This document shows positions 17,548-26,442 of a stretch of DNA of 64,000 bases, in pieces. A model generated the notes under the pieces. The model was not told the origin of the DNA. It was given only the letters and a program-made list of their open reading frames with translations, and made no database searches. Position numbers and translations under genes: made by a program. Numbering within the stretch: position 1 is the stretch's first letter; each line of letters starts with the position of its first letter. The stretch comes from Rahnella bruchi. GTDB lineage: Bacteria; Pseudomonadota; Gammaproteobacteria; Enterobacterales; Enterobacteriaceae. The stretch lies in contig NZ_QZWI01000010.1 of NCBI RefSeq assembly GCF_003614975.1, forward strand, positions 62,001-126,000, written 5' to 3'.

Positions 17548-19317
17548 TTATGCCTGAACCAGTGGACCAGGGTTTTTCAGGTACTGATCTTTAATCGCCT
17601 GCGCCGCCATCAGGGTAATCGCGCCGATGGTATCGGTCGGGTTGGCCTGGAAGTTTTGCGGGAACGCGTTTCCTCCCGGCACAAAGACGTTATGCACATC
17701 CCAGCTTTGCAGGAACTTGTTCAGCGCCGAGGTTTTCGGGTTATCGCCCATCACCGCACCGCCCACGTTGTGCGTGGAAACGTACTTGGTCAGGTCAAAG
17801 TGCGCGTCCATCGGCAGGAAGCTTTCGCTGTAGCTGTCCGGGTTCAGCTCTTTGGTGATATTGCCGACGATGCCTTTCAGGTATTGCTGCAATTTGAGCT
17901 CGTTCTGTTTCCAGTCGAAAGTCATGCGCAGCAGCGGATAGCCATATTCATCTTTGTAGTTCGGATCAAGATCCAGATAAATGTCGCGATACGACTGGCA
18001 GGTGGTGGTGATGCTGATTTTCATCGAATGGCCGTACCATTCTTCCATCCCTTCTTTCCAGCCTGTGCCCCACGCAGGCGTGCCTTTTGGCAGCGAGGTG
18101 CTGATTGGCGTGCCGGTGGCCTGAGAACTGTGGATTTTCGCGCCGCCGATGAACCCTAAAGAAGGGCCATCAAAGTTGCCCGGAGAGATGTCGTTAAACA
18201 TCTGGCCGGTGGCGCCCGCGGTGGCGAACGGGTTGAAGTTTTTATCTTTGAAGAACAGCGTCGAGCCGCCGTTGCTCAGGAACGCGTAGTTACGGCCAAT
18301 CACGCCTTCTTCGGTGATCGGGTTGTATGGTTTGCCGATGCCGGACAGCAGCATCAGGCGCACGTTACAGAACTGGAAGCTGCTCAGTACCACGATTTTT
18401 GCCGGCTGGAAGCATTCGTTGCCGTCTGCATCCATGTAGATCACGCCTTTGGCGGTTTTCTTATCATCGTGCAACTCGACTTTCAGCACGTTGGCGTGGA
18501 CTTCATAGGAGAAGTTATCCATGCGTTTCAGTGCGTCCATTACGGCAGTTTGCGGCGAGGCTTTCGAGTAGTTCAGGCACGGATATTTACTGCAATAACC
18601 GCAGTAGTTACAGGGTGCGATCTGGTTGCCATACGGGTTGGTCCAGGCGCGGGACACGCAGGCAGACGGGTTCGGGAACGGGTGATAGCCCATCTTTTTG
18701 GTGACTTCGGCAAACATGCTGCTGTTGAGCGTATCTTCCAGCGCTGGCAGCGGATACGGCTCGGAACGCGGCCCTTCGAACGGGTCACCGCCTTCCATAA
18801 TCTGGCCGCGCAGGTTGCCGGTTTTGCCGGACTGGCCGCAGATGTGCTCAAACTTGGTGTAATACGGCTCGATTTCATCCCAGGTGAACGGGAAATCCAT
18901 GATCCGCATGTCTTCCTGCAAGATACCCGGCTTGTACGCTTCATCGGCGTAAGTTTTGAGTTTTAAATCGGTTGGCGTCGGGCGGATCAGAACCGCCGTC
19001 CAGTGCAGACCGGAACCGCCCACGCCCGTACCCGGCGCAAACGCGCCCCATTTACGGGTGGGCAGGGCGGTTTCACTCATGTTGTATCGCACGGTGACCG
19101 CCGCTTCAGCCGGGGTCGCCATGACTTTGTTGCGCACCGCGTAGGCGTACTCGTCCGCCGGTTTCGGGTATGCAAATTCTTCGTAGCCGCGATCGCCGCC
19201 GCGTTCGAGCGCGCGAACGGTCAGGCCTGCCATTGCCAGCTCGATACTCATCAGCGAGCCAGCCCAGCCGAGGCCGACGACAACGACGTCGACTTCTGGT
19301 TTCGTTACTTTTGCCAT
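17548..19317 (-). CDS. Gluconate 2-dehydrogenase flavoprotein subunit (GMC oxidoreductase)
   Basis: A 589-residue GMC-family flavoprotein. The FAD-binding motif is VVVVGLGWAGSLMSIELA near the N-terminus, the second GMC signature region is GTGVGGSGLHW, and a C-terminal HNVGGAVMG provides the catalytic His region. A cysteine cluster (CNYCGYCSKYPC) around residue 235 would ligate an Fe-S centre, as known for FAD-dependent sugar dehydrogenases. It oxidises D-gluconate to 2-ketogluconate in the periplasm and has no signal peptide; the twin-arginine signal on subunit 3 is expected to carry it out. Confidence 0.93.
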   Translation of the reverse strand: MAKVTKPEVDVVVVGLGWAGSLMSIELAMAGLTVRALERGGDRGYEEFAYPKPADEYAYAVRNKVMATPAEAAVTVRYNMSETALPTRKWGAFAPGTGVGGSGLHWTAVLIRPTPTDLKLKTYADEAYKPGILQEDMRIMDFPFTWDEIEPYYTKFEHICGQSGKTGNLRGQIMEGGDPFEGPRSEPYPLPALEDTLNSSMFAEVTKKMGYHPFPNPSACVSRAWTNPYGNQIAPCNYCGYCSKYPCLNYSKASPQTAVMDALKRMDNFSYEVHANVLKVELHDDKKTAKGVIYMDADGNECFQPAKIVVLSSFQFCNVRLMLLSGIGKPYNPITEEGVIGRNYAFLSNGGSTLFFKDKNFNPFATAGATGQMFNDISPGNFDGPSLGFIGGAKIHSSQATGTPISTSLPKGTPAWGTGWKEGMEEWYGHSMKISITTTCQSYRDIYLDLDPNYKDEYGYPLLRMTFDWKQNELKLQQYLKGIVGNITKELNPDSYSESFLPMDAHFDLTKYVSTHNVGGAVMGDNPKTSALNKFLQSWDVHNVFVPGGNAFPQNFQANPTDTIGAITLMAAQAIKDQYLKNPGPLVQA

Positions 19318-19362
19318 CTTAAATCCTGTCAGTCATCAGAAAAGGGGAATAGGGCGAGGCAC

Positions 19363-20088
19363 TCAGGCACGCGCGCCCTGCAGGCTCACAGGCCCCAGCG
19401 GATACGGGACGTTGTGCTGCTTAACCCATTCGGTGAAACTGGCACGTGCGCCGGGGAATCCGATGGCAATCCACGCCTTCATCCCTTTGTTTCCGCCATA
19501 GATCGGATCTGCCAGATAACCGTGTTTGGTATCTGAAAGCAGCTCGCTGAAGAATTGCGAAGCGACGAGATTTTCTTCGCCTGCATCCGCAAATTTGATG
19601 CCGTTTTTCTGAAGCTGTGTCAGAACGTCGTCTTTGTCCTGATCGTTCAGCTCATGGAAGGCTTTCTGATGATTTTGCTGACACCAGCTGTTCGCGATGC
19701 GAATGCCGGTTTTGTAGATTTGCTGCGGACGGAAAGGGATCTGATATCCCATCGTCGCCGGAGCATGCACGTTGAACGGGCCCTGCATGTAAATTTCTTC
19801 ACCGAAATCGCCGTGCATTTGCTGATCGATAAAAATCGGCACGTTGGTTTCCAGCGCGCCCGGCGCTTTGCCTTTACCGCCTGCGGGGATCAGACGGTCA
19901 GCAGCGGCCATAATAAACTGCCACTCCTCGGCGCTGAAAAAGATCGGTTTATAATCGAGTAAATCCGGAGCCGCCATTTCCGCAGCTTGTGCCGCTGACA
20001 GTCCTTTCATCATGATGGTGCCGACAGGCAACGCCATCAGCGACCCAAGTAAAAACTTGCGACGGGTTGTTTTTTTTTGAAGGAGCAT
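19363..20088 (-). CDS. Gluconate 2-dehydrogenase subunit 3 (twin-arginine signal)
   Basis: A 241-residue protein of the gluconate dehydrogenase gamma subunit family. The N-terminus TTRRKFLLGSLMALPVG is a Tat signal. Later LRLIPA-type text (ADRLIPAGGKGKAPGA) is typical of the family. It heads the operon and probably ferries the folded flavoprotein through the Tat pore. Odd point: a run of nine A (coding strand) across codons 4-7, immediately after the start, could be slippery. Clear ribosome site not seen (GAGAG lies rather far upstream). Confidence 0.9.
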   Translation of the reverse strand: MLLQKKTTRRKFLLGSLMALPVGTIMMKGLSAAQAAEMAAPDLLDYKPIFFSAEEWQFIMAAADRLIPAGGKGKAPGALETNVPIFIDQQMHGDFGEEIYMQGPFNVHAPATMGYQIPFRPQQIYKTGIRIANSWCQQNHQKAFHELNDQDKDDVLTQLQKNGIKFADAGEENLVASQFFSELLSDTKHGYLADPIYGGNKGMKAWIAIGFPGARASFTEWVKQHNVPYPLGPVSLQGARA

Positions 20089-20566
20089 AGAATTACGACT
20101 CTCACATGCCTGATGTTAAGTTTGGGTTAATTATTATTATTTTTGGGTACAAATTTATAATATCACCGCTACATCCAAAATAAATGAATAAATTCCACAT
20201 GAACTGTGCGGCGGATTATTTCCGCAGTAGGTTTTAGGATGTGCCTCGCTTTAAAATTGTTTAAAAACAACAGATTAAAATCATTTTAATTTGATAAAGC
20301 CCACATTAAATTAGCATTAATTATCAAAGTTAATTCCCCGATTTCACTGTCTTAATTTAGATCAATATAATTACGCCAGGGAAAGGCCTGTTATTTTATG
20401 TTGTAAATGTTAGCTAACATTTTTAACAAATGGGAACGGGTTTCAATTGCATGTATATATTTGGAAAAAAAGAAAATTCACCAACCTGTATTAGTTACAT
20501 TTAGAAATCATCCTGCATACTCCGTGTACAAACGTAAGTTGTTGAAAAGGGATTCTTGGTATAACT
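20089..20566. promoter_or_regulatory. AT-rich divergent control region with an 18-bp palindrome
   Basis: A 478-bp intergenic region between divergent gluconate dehydrogenase and the first response regulator. No gene is apparent. A perfect palindrome AAATGTTAGCTAACATTT lies at 20405-20422, about 145 bp before the regulator start. The rest is A/T-rich, with several short direct repeats of TTAATT type. Promoters for both sides must lie here; I could not place them securely. Confidence 0.55.
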
Positions 20567-21181
20567 ATGAAAGCAATTGTTATTGACGACCACCCTCTGG
20601 CTCGTATCGCTATTAAAAATTTGTTGGAAAACAACGAGATTACGGTCATCAGAGAGTTGGAGGACGGTGAGGTTGCGGTGCTTGCGGTAGAATCGACTGA
20701 TCCTGATCTGGTGGTAATAGATATAGATATACCTGTTGTAAATGGCATGGAGATACTGGAACGCCTGAGAAAGAGAGGGTATGAAGGTATTATCATTGTA
20801 GTGTCGTCGAAAAATGAACGGTTTTACAGCAGACGCAGTTCAGAAGCGGGTGCAAGTGGTTTTGTCAGTAAAAAAGAAGGGCTGAGCAACCTCATGGCTG
20901 CCGTTACTGCTGCACAAAATGGCTACAGCTATTTTCCGTTATTTTTAGGACAATATGTTGGGAAATGGACGTCAGATGAGAAAAAGCTAGACTCGTTGTC
21001 ACTTCAGGAATTCAATGTGTTACTTTATATTCTCCAGGGTGCAGATAACAATACGATTGCGGAAAAAATGAAACTCAGTAACAAAACAGTCAGCACCTAT
21101 AAGAAAAGGTTGTTAGAAAAGTTAGATTGTAAATCACTGATAGATCTCTTTGCTTTCTCTACTCATAATAATGTCGGGTAA
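20567..21181 (+). CDS. EvgA/BvgA/RocA-like LuxR-type response regulator (first system)
   Basis: A 204-residue regulator of EvgA/FimZ length. Receiver: acidic pocket IDDHP at residues 6-10, phospho-acceptor D52 in VVIDIDIP, conserved Lys in GFVSKKEG. C-terminal LuxR/GerE helix-turn-helix: LSLQEFNVLLYILQG, then NNTIAEKMKLSNKTVSTYKK. It is paired with the hybrid kinase that starts within five bases of its stop. GC content is much lower than in the gluconate genes, suggesting transfer. Relatives control fimbriae (FimZ; P. aeruginosa RocA1) or virulence and acid response (BvgA, EvgA). Confidence 0.9.
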   Translation: MKAIVIDDHPLARIAIKNLLENNEITVIRELEDGEVAVLAVESTDPDLVVIDIDIPVVNGMEILERLRKRGYEGIIIVVSSKNERFYSRRSSEAGASGFVSKKEGLSNLMAAVTAAQNGYSYFPLFLGQYVGKWTSDEKKLDSLSLQEFNVLLYILQGADNNTIAEKMKLSNKTVSTYKKRLLEKLDCKSLIDLFAFSTHNNVG

Positions 21182-21185
21182 AGCG

Positions 21186-24100
21186 ATGCGCATTGTGCTA
21201 AACATTTTATCCATTTTATTATTAATGGTACTGTCAAATGCTTATGCTGACGGTATATATGAATCCTACAGTCAAATAAAAAATAGCAATTTAACTTATG
21301 CAAACAAGGTTGAGCTCAATGAAGAAGAATCACGTTGGGTTGAGCATAAAAAGAATCTTATAATTGCTACTTCTCCTTTTGAAATCTCAACGTTACTTTC
21401 CAAAGATTCATCTTCACGTGCTCAGGGTATATTGGCAGATTATTTCCATCTTATGGAAAAGTCACTGAAACTGAAGGTCATTATTCATGAATATCCTACG
21501 CAAGAAAAGGCACTTGCTGCATTGGAAAGTAATCAAGCCGACATGGTGCTTTCATCTTTTACAGAGATGAAGGTGGGAAAGGAAAAATATCTCACATCAT
21601 CGCCCATTCTAAGCAGTTCTCCAGCGCTCATTTCCTCAAAAAAAAACACCATGCTTCCCTCTGGCAGCAATCATCATGTGAGCATCGCCAGAGCAGGTAA
21701 TAGTCCTTCTGATAATTTCATTAAAGAACAGTTTCCGAATGCAAAAATAACATCCTTCAAAAGTTATTATCAGGCAATGTCAGAAGTAGATAGTAATGAA
21801 ACAGACTATTTCTTTGGGAATGGTTTAATAACAGCCGCATTTATGTCTAAGTCTTTTCCAAATTCTCTAAATTTAATAAAAAATTATCGGGAGCCGGTGG
21901 CAGAAACCTACTTTATTTCAAAAAACGATCAACCTCTTCTGGCAAGATTGATTGAGCGCTTTATTACATCATTAAGCAGTGATATCAGAACCCAAATTCT
22001 AAGAAACTGGATCGGTGTTGATATCTGCTTTTTTACACAAAAAAATTGCCGTTTTACAATGGAAGAGTTGAATTGGATAAAACAAAATAAAAAATTCTCA
22101 GTGCTGGTAAATCCATACTTCCCTCCTTTTACATTATTGGATGATAATGGGGCCGTCAGAGGGATAATGGGCGATATCCTCAATATTGTCCATCTGCAAA
22201 CCGGTATTGATTTTGATATCATTGATGTGAGCTCTAACGAGCAACTATATAAAGATGCAGAGATGAAAAATAATAGCCTCATACTGGCTGCCTCATTTAA
22301 TGAATTCCGCAATGAGCATATTACATTTACTGATACAATTCTTACTTCGCCTGTGGTGTTTGTTTCGAAGTTAGATAAAGCAACGTTAAAAATAAAAAAC
22401 TTAGAACGTAAGATGAAGGTGGGTATGCCTTCACATTACGCACAGGAAGCAGAACTGAGGAACCGTTATCCCGAGGTTCAGTGGGTCACTGTCGATAATT
22501 CCAGTTCATCACTACAATCGGTTGCTGAAGGTAAGCTTGATGCAGTAGTAACTACCGAACTTACGGCTCGTTTTATGATTGAGCATTACTATGTTGATAT
22601 ATTATATTATTCAGTTTTACCCGATATAAGTGATGCGTCTATAAGTTTCGCTTTTCCACAGAATAACATGGTATTTAAAAGTATATTAAACAAGGTGTTA
22701 AATAACATTCCGGAAAGCGAGATTTCAAGGATTACGGAAAAATGGTTGCAAACTCCTGAGATAAGAATATCCACATGGGAGTTGTATAAAAAAGAAATCT
22801 ATTTTCTTGTTTTTATATCATTGTCGCTGTTTATCATTGGGCTAACAGGGTGGGTATTTTTACAAAAGAATATCAGAAGGAAGATAAAGCACCAGCAGCA
22901 TTTAGAAAATCTTCTGAAGTTTAGGCAGACATTAACAGACTCTATGCCTTTACCCGTCTATCTGGTAAGCCAGCGCGGGGAGATCCTTAGTTACAATGAA
23001 TCCTTTAGGCTCTTTTTTACAGAACGCACTAAGCGAGTAGTCCCCCATACATTAACCGATGACCAATCCCCATTACATGAAGTTTTTTTACAATTACAAC
23101 ATTTTATTCTCAGCGATATCAACGAAAAAATGGTGACGCAAGAAATGGTTATACACCAGGGTGAGGAAACGAGACAGGTTTCACACTGGATTGCCGCTTG
23201 CCGACACTTAGTTGCACAGGATGATTTTTATATCTGCGGATGGGAGGATGTGACTGAGTCAAAACATCTTATCGCCGAGCTGGAAGCTGAAAGAAATAAA
23301 GCGATACACGCCACTCAAGCAAAGAGTCAATTTTTAGCCTACATGAGCCATGAAATCAGAACGCCTGTAAGTTCAGTTATAGGATTTCTTGAATTATTAA
23401 CCAACCGACGCCTGACTAAATCTGAAAGTACTGAAGCCTTGGCCCTTGCTTACACATCCGCGCGATCGCTACTTGGATTGATAGGGGATGTACTTGATAT
23501 GGATAAGATTGAAAGCGGAAATTACTCAGTTGAACCCCAATGGGTTGACCTCTTTCAGTTGATTAATGAGACGACACGTTCGTTTGAAGCCGAAGCAAAA
23601 ATGAAAAATATCTCATTGAATTTAAAGCATGGATTTAATGGTGAGAGTGATTTATTTATTGACCCTCAGGCATTCAGGCAAATTTACAGTAATATTTTAA
23701 GCAATGCTGTAAAATTCACAGATACTGGAAGTGTTGAAATTGTGTCAAACATCATAACTGAATCCTCAGATAAATTTCGATTAAGTATTTCAGTTTCTGA
23801 TACAGGATGTGGCGTTTCTGACAGCGAGCAGGAAAAGCTGTTTAAAAAATATCAGCGGGCAGTAAATGGCACAAAAAGTAGTGGTTCAGGATTGGGGCTG
23901 GTCATTTGCAAAAAGCTCATCTCCATGATGTCAGGAAACATTATTTTTGAAAGCGTTAAGGGTCAGGGAACACACGTCGAGTTATCATTTCCCGTTGCGA
24001 TCAGGCATACCCACTTTGAACCTAAAGTGGAGGGCGAAGAGGGCAAAAATTCCCATCTGTTGGTTAATATTTTGATTGCCGACGATCACCCTACCAATCG

Positions 24101-24773
24101 GATATTATTAGAACGTCAGCTGGACGAGAACAACTATCATGTTGAAACCGCTGTTGATGGCGAAGATGCATTGCGCAAGGTGAAGCGCAGACATTACGAC
24201 TTACTCATTACCGATCTGCATATGCCGGGACTGAATGGCCTCGAACTTACGCGTGAAATCCGCAAGTTCAACAGTTCAATGGCGATTTGGGGATTAACGG
24301 CCAGCGTACAAGCCCATGATACTCAATCCTGTCTCGAGGCCGGAATGGATAAATGTTTGTTTAAGCCCATTAGCAGAAGGTTATTAATAAATTCCATTGA
24401 AGAGTTATCTTTCTCATTATCTCCAAGGGATCTTGATGACTATTTTGATATGTCTTTAATCTTAGAAAATTCGCCAAAGGACCCTAATTTAGTCAATAAG
24501 ATACTGATAACATTCCAAAGCGAAACCTTAAAGGATATTGCTGCAGCGAAGTCAGCTGTTGAAACCCTTGACCTCCACGCACTCCGACAAGCTACCCATA
24601 AGATTTATGGTGCCGCACAGTTGCTTAATATTAAACCTATTATAGACGCAGCTTTATTTTTTGAATCTATGGCGGTATACAATTCAAAGACTGACGTTGT
24701 GATAAGTCAGTTTGATACGTTAGAAAGAGTAGTTATGAAAGTTATAAACGAAATCAGTACCCATTCTTCATAA
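21186..24773 (+). CDS. EvgS/BvgS/RocS-like hybrid sensor kinase (first system)
   Basis: A 1195-residue unorthodox kinase (EvgS is 1197). Order: signal peptide ending NAYA; two periplasmic SBP_bac_3 (Venus-flytrap) domains, about 30-275 and 285-525; membrane helix about 537-559; PAS-like segment about 575-690; HisKA with H722 in MSHEIRTP; ATPase domain with GSGLGLVICKK; receiver with D1010 in ITDLHMPG; and Hpt with H1138 in ATHKIYGAA. All phosphorelay residues are present, so it should pass phosphate His-Asp-His-Asp to the preceding regulator. Upstream in-frame ATGs at 21150 and 21171 are possible. A run of nine A lies at 21638-21646. Confidence 0.92.
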   Translation: MRIVLNILSILLLMVLSNAYADGIYESYSQIKNSNLTYANKVELNEEESRWVEHKKNLIIATSPFEISTLLSKDSSSRAQGILADYFHLMEKSLKLKVIIHEYPTQEKALAALESNQADMVLSSFTEMKVGKEKYLTSSPILSSSPALISSKKNTMLPSGSNHHVSIARAGNSPSDNFIKEQFPNAKITSFKSYYQAMSEVDSNETDYFFGNGLITAAFMSKSFPNSLNLIKNYREPVAETYFISKNDQPLLARLIERFITSLSSDIRTQILRNWIGVDICFFTQKNCRFTMEELNWIKQNKKFSVLVNPYFPPFTLLDDNGAVRGIMGDILNIVHLQTGIDFDIIDVSSNEQLYKDAEMKNNSLILAASFNEFRNEHITFTDTILTSPVVFVSKLDKATLKIKNLERKMKVGMPSHYAQEAELRNRYPEVQWVTVDNSSSSLQSVAEGKLDAVVTTELTARFMIEHYYVDILYYSVLPDISDASISFAFPQNNMVFKSILNKVLNNIPESEISRITEKWLQTPEIRISTWELYKKEIYFLVFISLSLFIIGLTGWVFLQKNIRRKIKHQQHLENLLKFRQTLTDSMPLPVYLVSQRGEILSYNESFRLFFTERTKRVVPHTLTDDQSPLHEVFLQLQHFILSDINEKMVTQEMVIHQGEETRQVSHWIAACRHLVAQDDFYICGWEDVTESKHLIAELEAERNKAIHATQAKSQFLAYMSHEIRTPVSSVIGFLELLTNRRLTKSESTEALALAYTSARSLLGLIGDVLDMDKIESGNYSVEPQWVDLFQLINETTRSFEAEAKMKNISLNLKHGFNGESDLFIDPQAFRQIYSNILSNAVKFTDTGSVEIVSNIITESSDKFRLSISVSDTGCGVSDSEQEKLFKKYQRAVNGTKSSGSGLGLVICKKLISMMSGNIIFESVKGQGTHVELSFPVAIRHTHFEPKVEGEEGKNSHLLVNILIADDHPTNRILLERQLDENNYHVETAVDGEDALRKVKRRHYDLLITDLHMPGLNGLELTREIRKFNSSMAIWGLTASVQAHDTQSCLEAGMDKCLFKPISRRLLINSIEELSFSLSPRDLDDYFDMSLILENSPKDPNLVNKILITFQSETLKDIAAAKSAVETLDLHALRQATHKIYGAAQLLNIKPIIDAALFFESMAVYNSKTDVVISQFDTLERVVMKVINEISTHSS

Positions 24774-24924
24774 ATTTACCTATTGGTTTGTTTCATTATT
24801 TTATGTGTCAGCCTACGCCTGTAGGTCATTATTTTGCTGTCTGTAAATACCCTCCGATATCTGTCTGTTATATCTCTCTCTATTATGCGGGGCTTACCGT
24901 CGCTCTTTTCGGCGGATTGAAGTT

Positions 24925-24941
24925 TCCTCCAGGACGGAGGA
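24925..24941 (+). promoter_or_regulatory. Hairpin that encloses a strong ribosome-binding site
   Basis: TCCTCC pairs with GGAGGA across loop AGGAC, burying the near-perfect Shine-Dalgarno GGAGGAGG. The site is 6 bases before an in-frame GTG at 24947. The same structure occurs in copy 2 (27923-27939). It could control translation of the subunit gene. Confidence 0.5.
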
Positions 24942-24946
24942 GGCGC

Positions 24947-25600
24947 GTGCCTTTTACACTTAGTGAGATAAACCCCATGTTGAAGAAATCCCTGTTAGCC
25001 CTCGCCCTGACCGCCGTTGCCAGCTCTGCCTTTGCCGCACCGGTTGCTAACCTCAAAGTCACCGGCAGCATCACGCCGCCGACCTGTACGGTTAACGGCG
25101 TAGATGAAGCCGACGTGCTGTACACCTTTGATGTCTCTCCGGGTCTGTTCCCGGCGAGTGGCAACCTGACTATGGCACCGCAGTCGCAAAATATTCAGGT
25201 GGTCTGTGACGCACAGACCTATCTGGCTTTCAACGCCACCGATGAGCGCGCGGGTACCGAGCTGACCGCAGGTAATACCAACTTTGGTCTGGGTCTGTAT
25301 GGCGACGACACCAAGGTCGGTTTTTACAAAGTGACCATGGAAAATGCGACGGTCAAAGCGAATGAAAGTGCCGCGGATACATCAGTCGGCGTGCTGGTGG
25401 GCAGCACTTACGCGACCAGTGGCGTTATCGATAAAACGCAGACGGTGTCCTGGGCGACTGACAAAGACACACTGGCCGCCGCTCAGGTGTTTGCCGCTGA
25501 CTTCGCAGTACAGCCTACGCTCAACGCGGACATGAAGAGCAGCGACGGCACGGCACAGCTGGACGGCCACGCGGTGCTGACGTTCGCCTTCGGTGTCTAA
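24947..25600 (+). CDS. DUF1120-type fimbrial-like subunit A (copy 1)
   Basis: A 217-residue secreted protein if GTG 24947 is the start (ideal ribosome site), or 207 residues from ATG 24977, which gives a textbook signal peptide (MLKKSLLALAL...SAFA) but has a poor ribosome site. The mature protein begins APVANLKVTGSITPPTCTVNG, has two cysteines (PPTC and VVCDAQ) that could form one disulfide, and ends in an alternating hydrophobic strand AVLTFAFGV, the kind of end used in donor-strand subunits. It resembles DUF1120 proteins such as GltF and YhcF of the E. coli yhc chaperone-usher locus. Copy 2 at 27945 encodes the identical protein. Confidence 0.8.
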   Translation: MPFTLSEINPMLKKSLLALALTAVASSAFAAPVANLKVTGSITPPTCTVNGVDEADVLYTFDVSPGLFPASGNLTMAPQSQNIQVVCDAQTYLAFNATDERAGTELTAGNTNFGLGLYGDDTKVGFYKVTMENATVKANESAADTSVGVLVGSTYATSGVIDKTQTVSWATDKDTLAAAQVFAADFAVQPTLNADMKSSDGTAQLDGHAVLTFAFGV

Positions 25601-25618
25601 GCCTGTCATTCTTGCGAA

Positions 25619-25643
25619 CCTGCCTGAGAGGGCGGGTTAATTT
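25619..25643 (+). promoter_or_regulatory. Hairpin between subunit genes A and B (copy 1)
   Basis: CCTGCC (25619-25624) pairs with GGCGGG (25631-25636) across TGAGAG, followed by TTAATTT. A partial terminator or RNA-stability element here would make A more abundant than B. Repeated in copy 2 at 28617-28641. Confidence 0.45.
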
Positions 25644-25670
25644 GATAATAAACACGATGATGGAAGCAAT

Positions 25671-26399
25671 ATGAATAAGCAAACCCTTGGGATTTTAGTG
25701 GCCTCCGTGCTGGCCAGTGCAAGCGTGACGGCGGCACCGGTGGCGAATTTGAAAATCAACGGGGACATCAAGCCGCCGACCTGTACGGTGAACGGCGGTG
25801 ACCAGGCGGATTTGGTGTATAACCTGGGTGCAGTGTCGCCGTCGGTTATCCCGCAATCAAAAGGCTATAACGGCCTACCCGCATTGTCTAATAAGTTGAC
25901 AGTAACCTGTGACGCGGCCACGTACCTAACCTTTAAGGCGACGGACACTTACCAAAACCCCTTGATTCAGGCGCCGTGGATGGCCCCAAACCTCAAAACT
26001 ATCAACTTTAATCTTGTCGATGCCAACTCTCCGGAGAAGACCGTGGGTGGTGTCAGTTACGTGTGGACAAAACCTACCGCAGATGGAAAGACTGTAAGCA
26101 TTTCTCGTGCAAATGATGGCGTAGAAGACGATGGTGTCTGGGCTGGAGCGACGATAATGGTAAAAGATGCGACGAACGGATGGACAACAAATCAACAAAA
26201 ATATGTTGCGCCTGCAGAATTGGAGTTGGTCTCTGCCAAAGTATTCTCAGCGAATATTGTCAACTCTGCCGTAACTCACTCAGGATTACAGGATACCTAT
26301 CTGTTATCCAAAGATGAATTAGTCAAACAAGGTGTCGATCTTTCCGAGGGCCTTGATTACACGGGGAATACTATGCTGACATTTAACTTCGGCGTGTAA
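25671..26399 (+). CDS. DUF1120-type fimbrial-like subunit B1
   Basis: A 242-residue secreted protein with signal peptide MNKQTLGILVASVLASASVTA. It shares the subunit A frame (APVANLKINGDIKPPTCTVNG, two cysteines, C-terminal MLTFNFGV strand) but is longer. Its first ~50 residues are almost identical to B2 (28669). The middle then differs heavily (for example MAPNLKTINFNLVDANSPEKTVGG here), while the C-terminus becomes similar again. GGAAG precedes the ATG. It is probably a second subunit or tip protein of the same usher system. A terminator that once followed is split by an IS element. Confidence 0.78.
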   Translation: MNKQTLGILVASVLASASVTAAPVANLKINGDIKPPTCTVNGGDQADLVYNLGAVSPSVIPQSKGYNGLPALSNKLTVTCDAATYLTFKATDTYQNPLIQAPWMAPNLKTINFNLVDANSPEKTVGGVSYVWTKPTADGKTVSISRANDGVEDDGVWAGATIMVKDATNGWTTNQQKYVAPAELELVSAKVFSANIVNSAVTHSGLQDTYLLSKDELVKQGVDLSEGLDYTGNTMLTFNFGV

Positions 26400-26442
26400 T
26401 AAGCATAGACAATGAGTTTGTGCCTCTCCCTTCTGATTATCG

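Larger units (their letters stand above)
24821..25822 (+). repeat. Segmental duplication, copy 1
   Basis: About 1 kb that recurs at 27819-28820 with a constant offset of 2998 bases. It includes the leader, the whole first DUF1120 gene (identical protein) and the first ~150 bases of the second gene. Only scattered changes are seen, mostly in the leader. Beyond about 25815 the two copies diverge abruptly. Copy 1 has a CCTAC-GTAGG hairpin (24812-24825) at its left edge that copy 2 lacks. Confidence 0.92.

Noticed and set aside
24788-24946. Extending subunit A upstream to 24788 as one long protein
   Set aside because: The added 53 residues have no signal-peptide logic and no ribosome site, and the corresponding frame is not preserved in copy 2.
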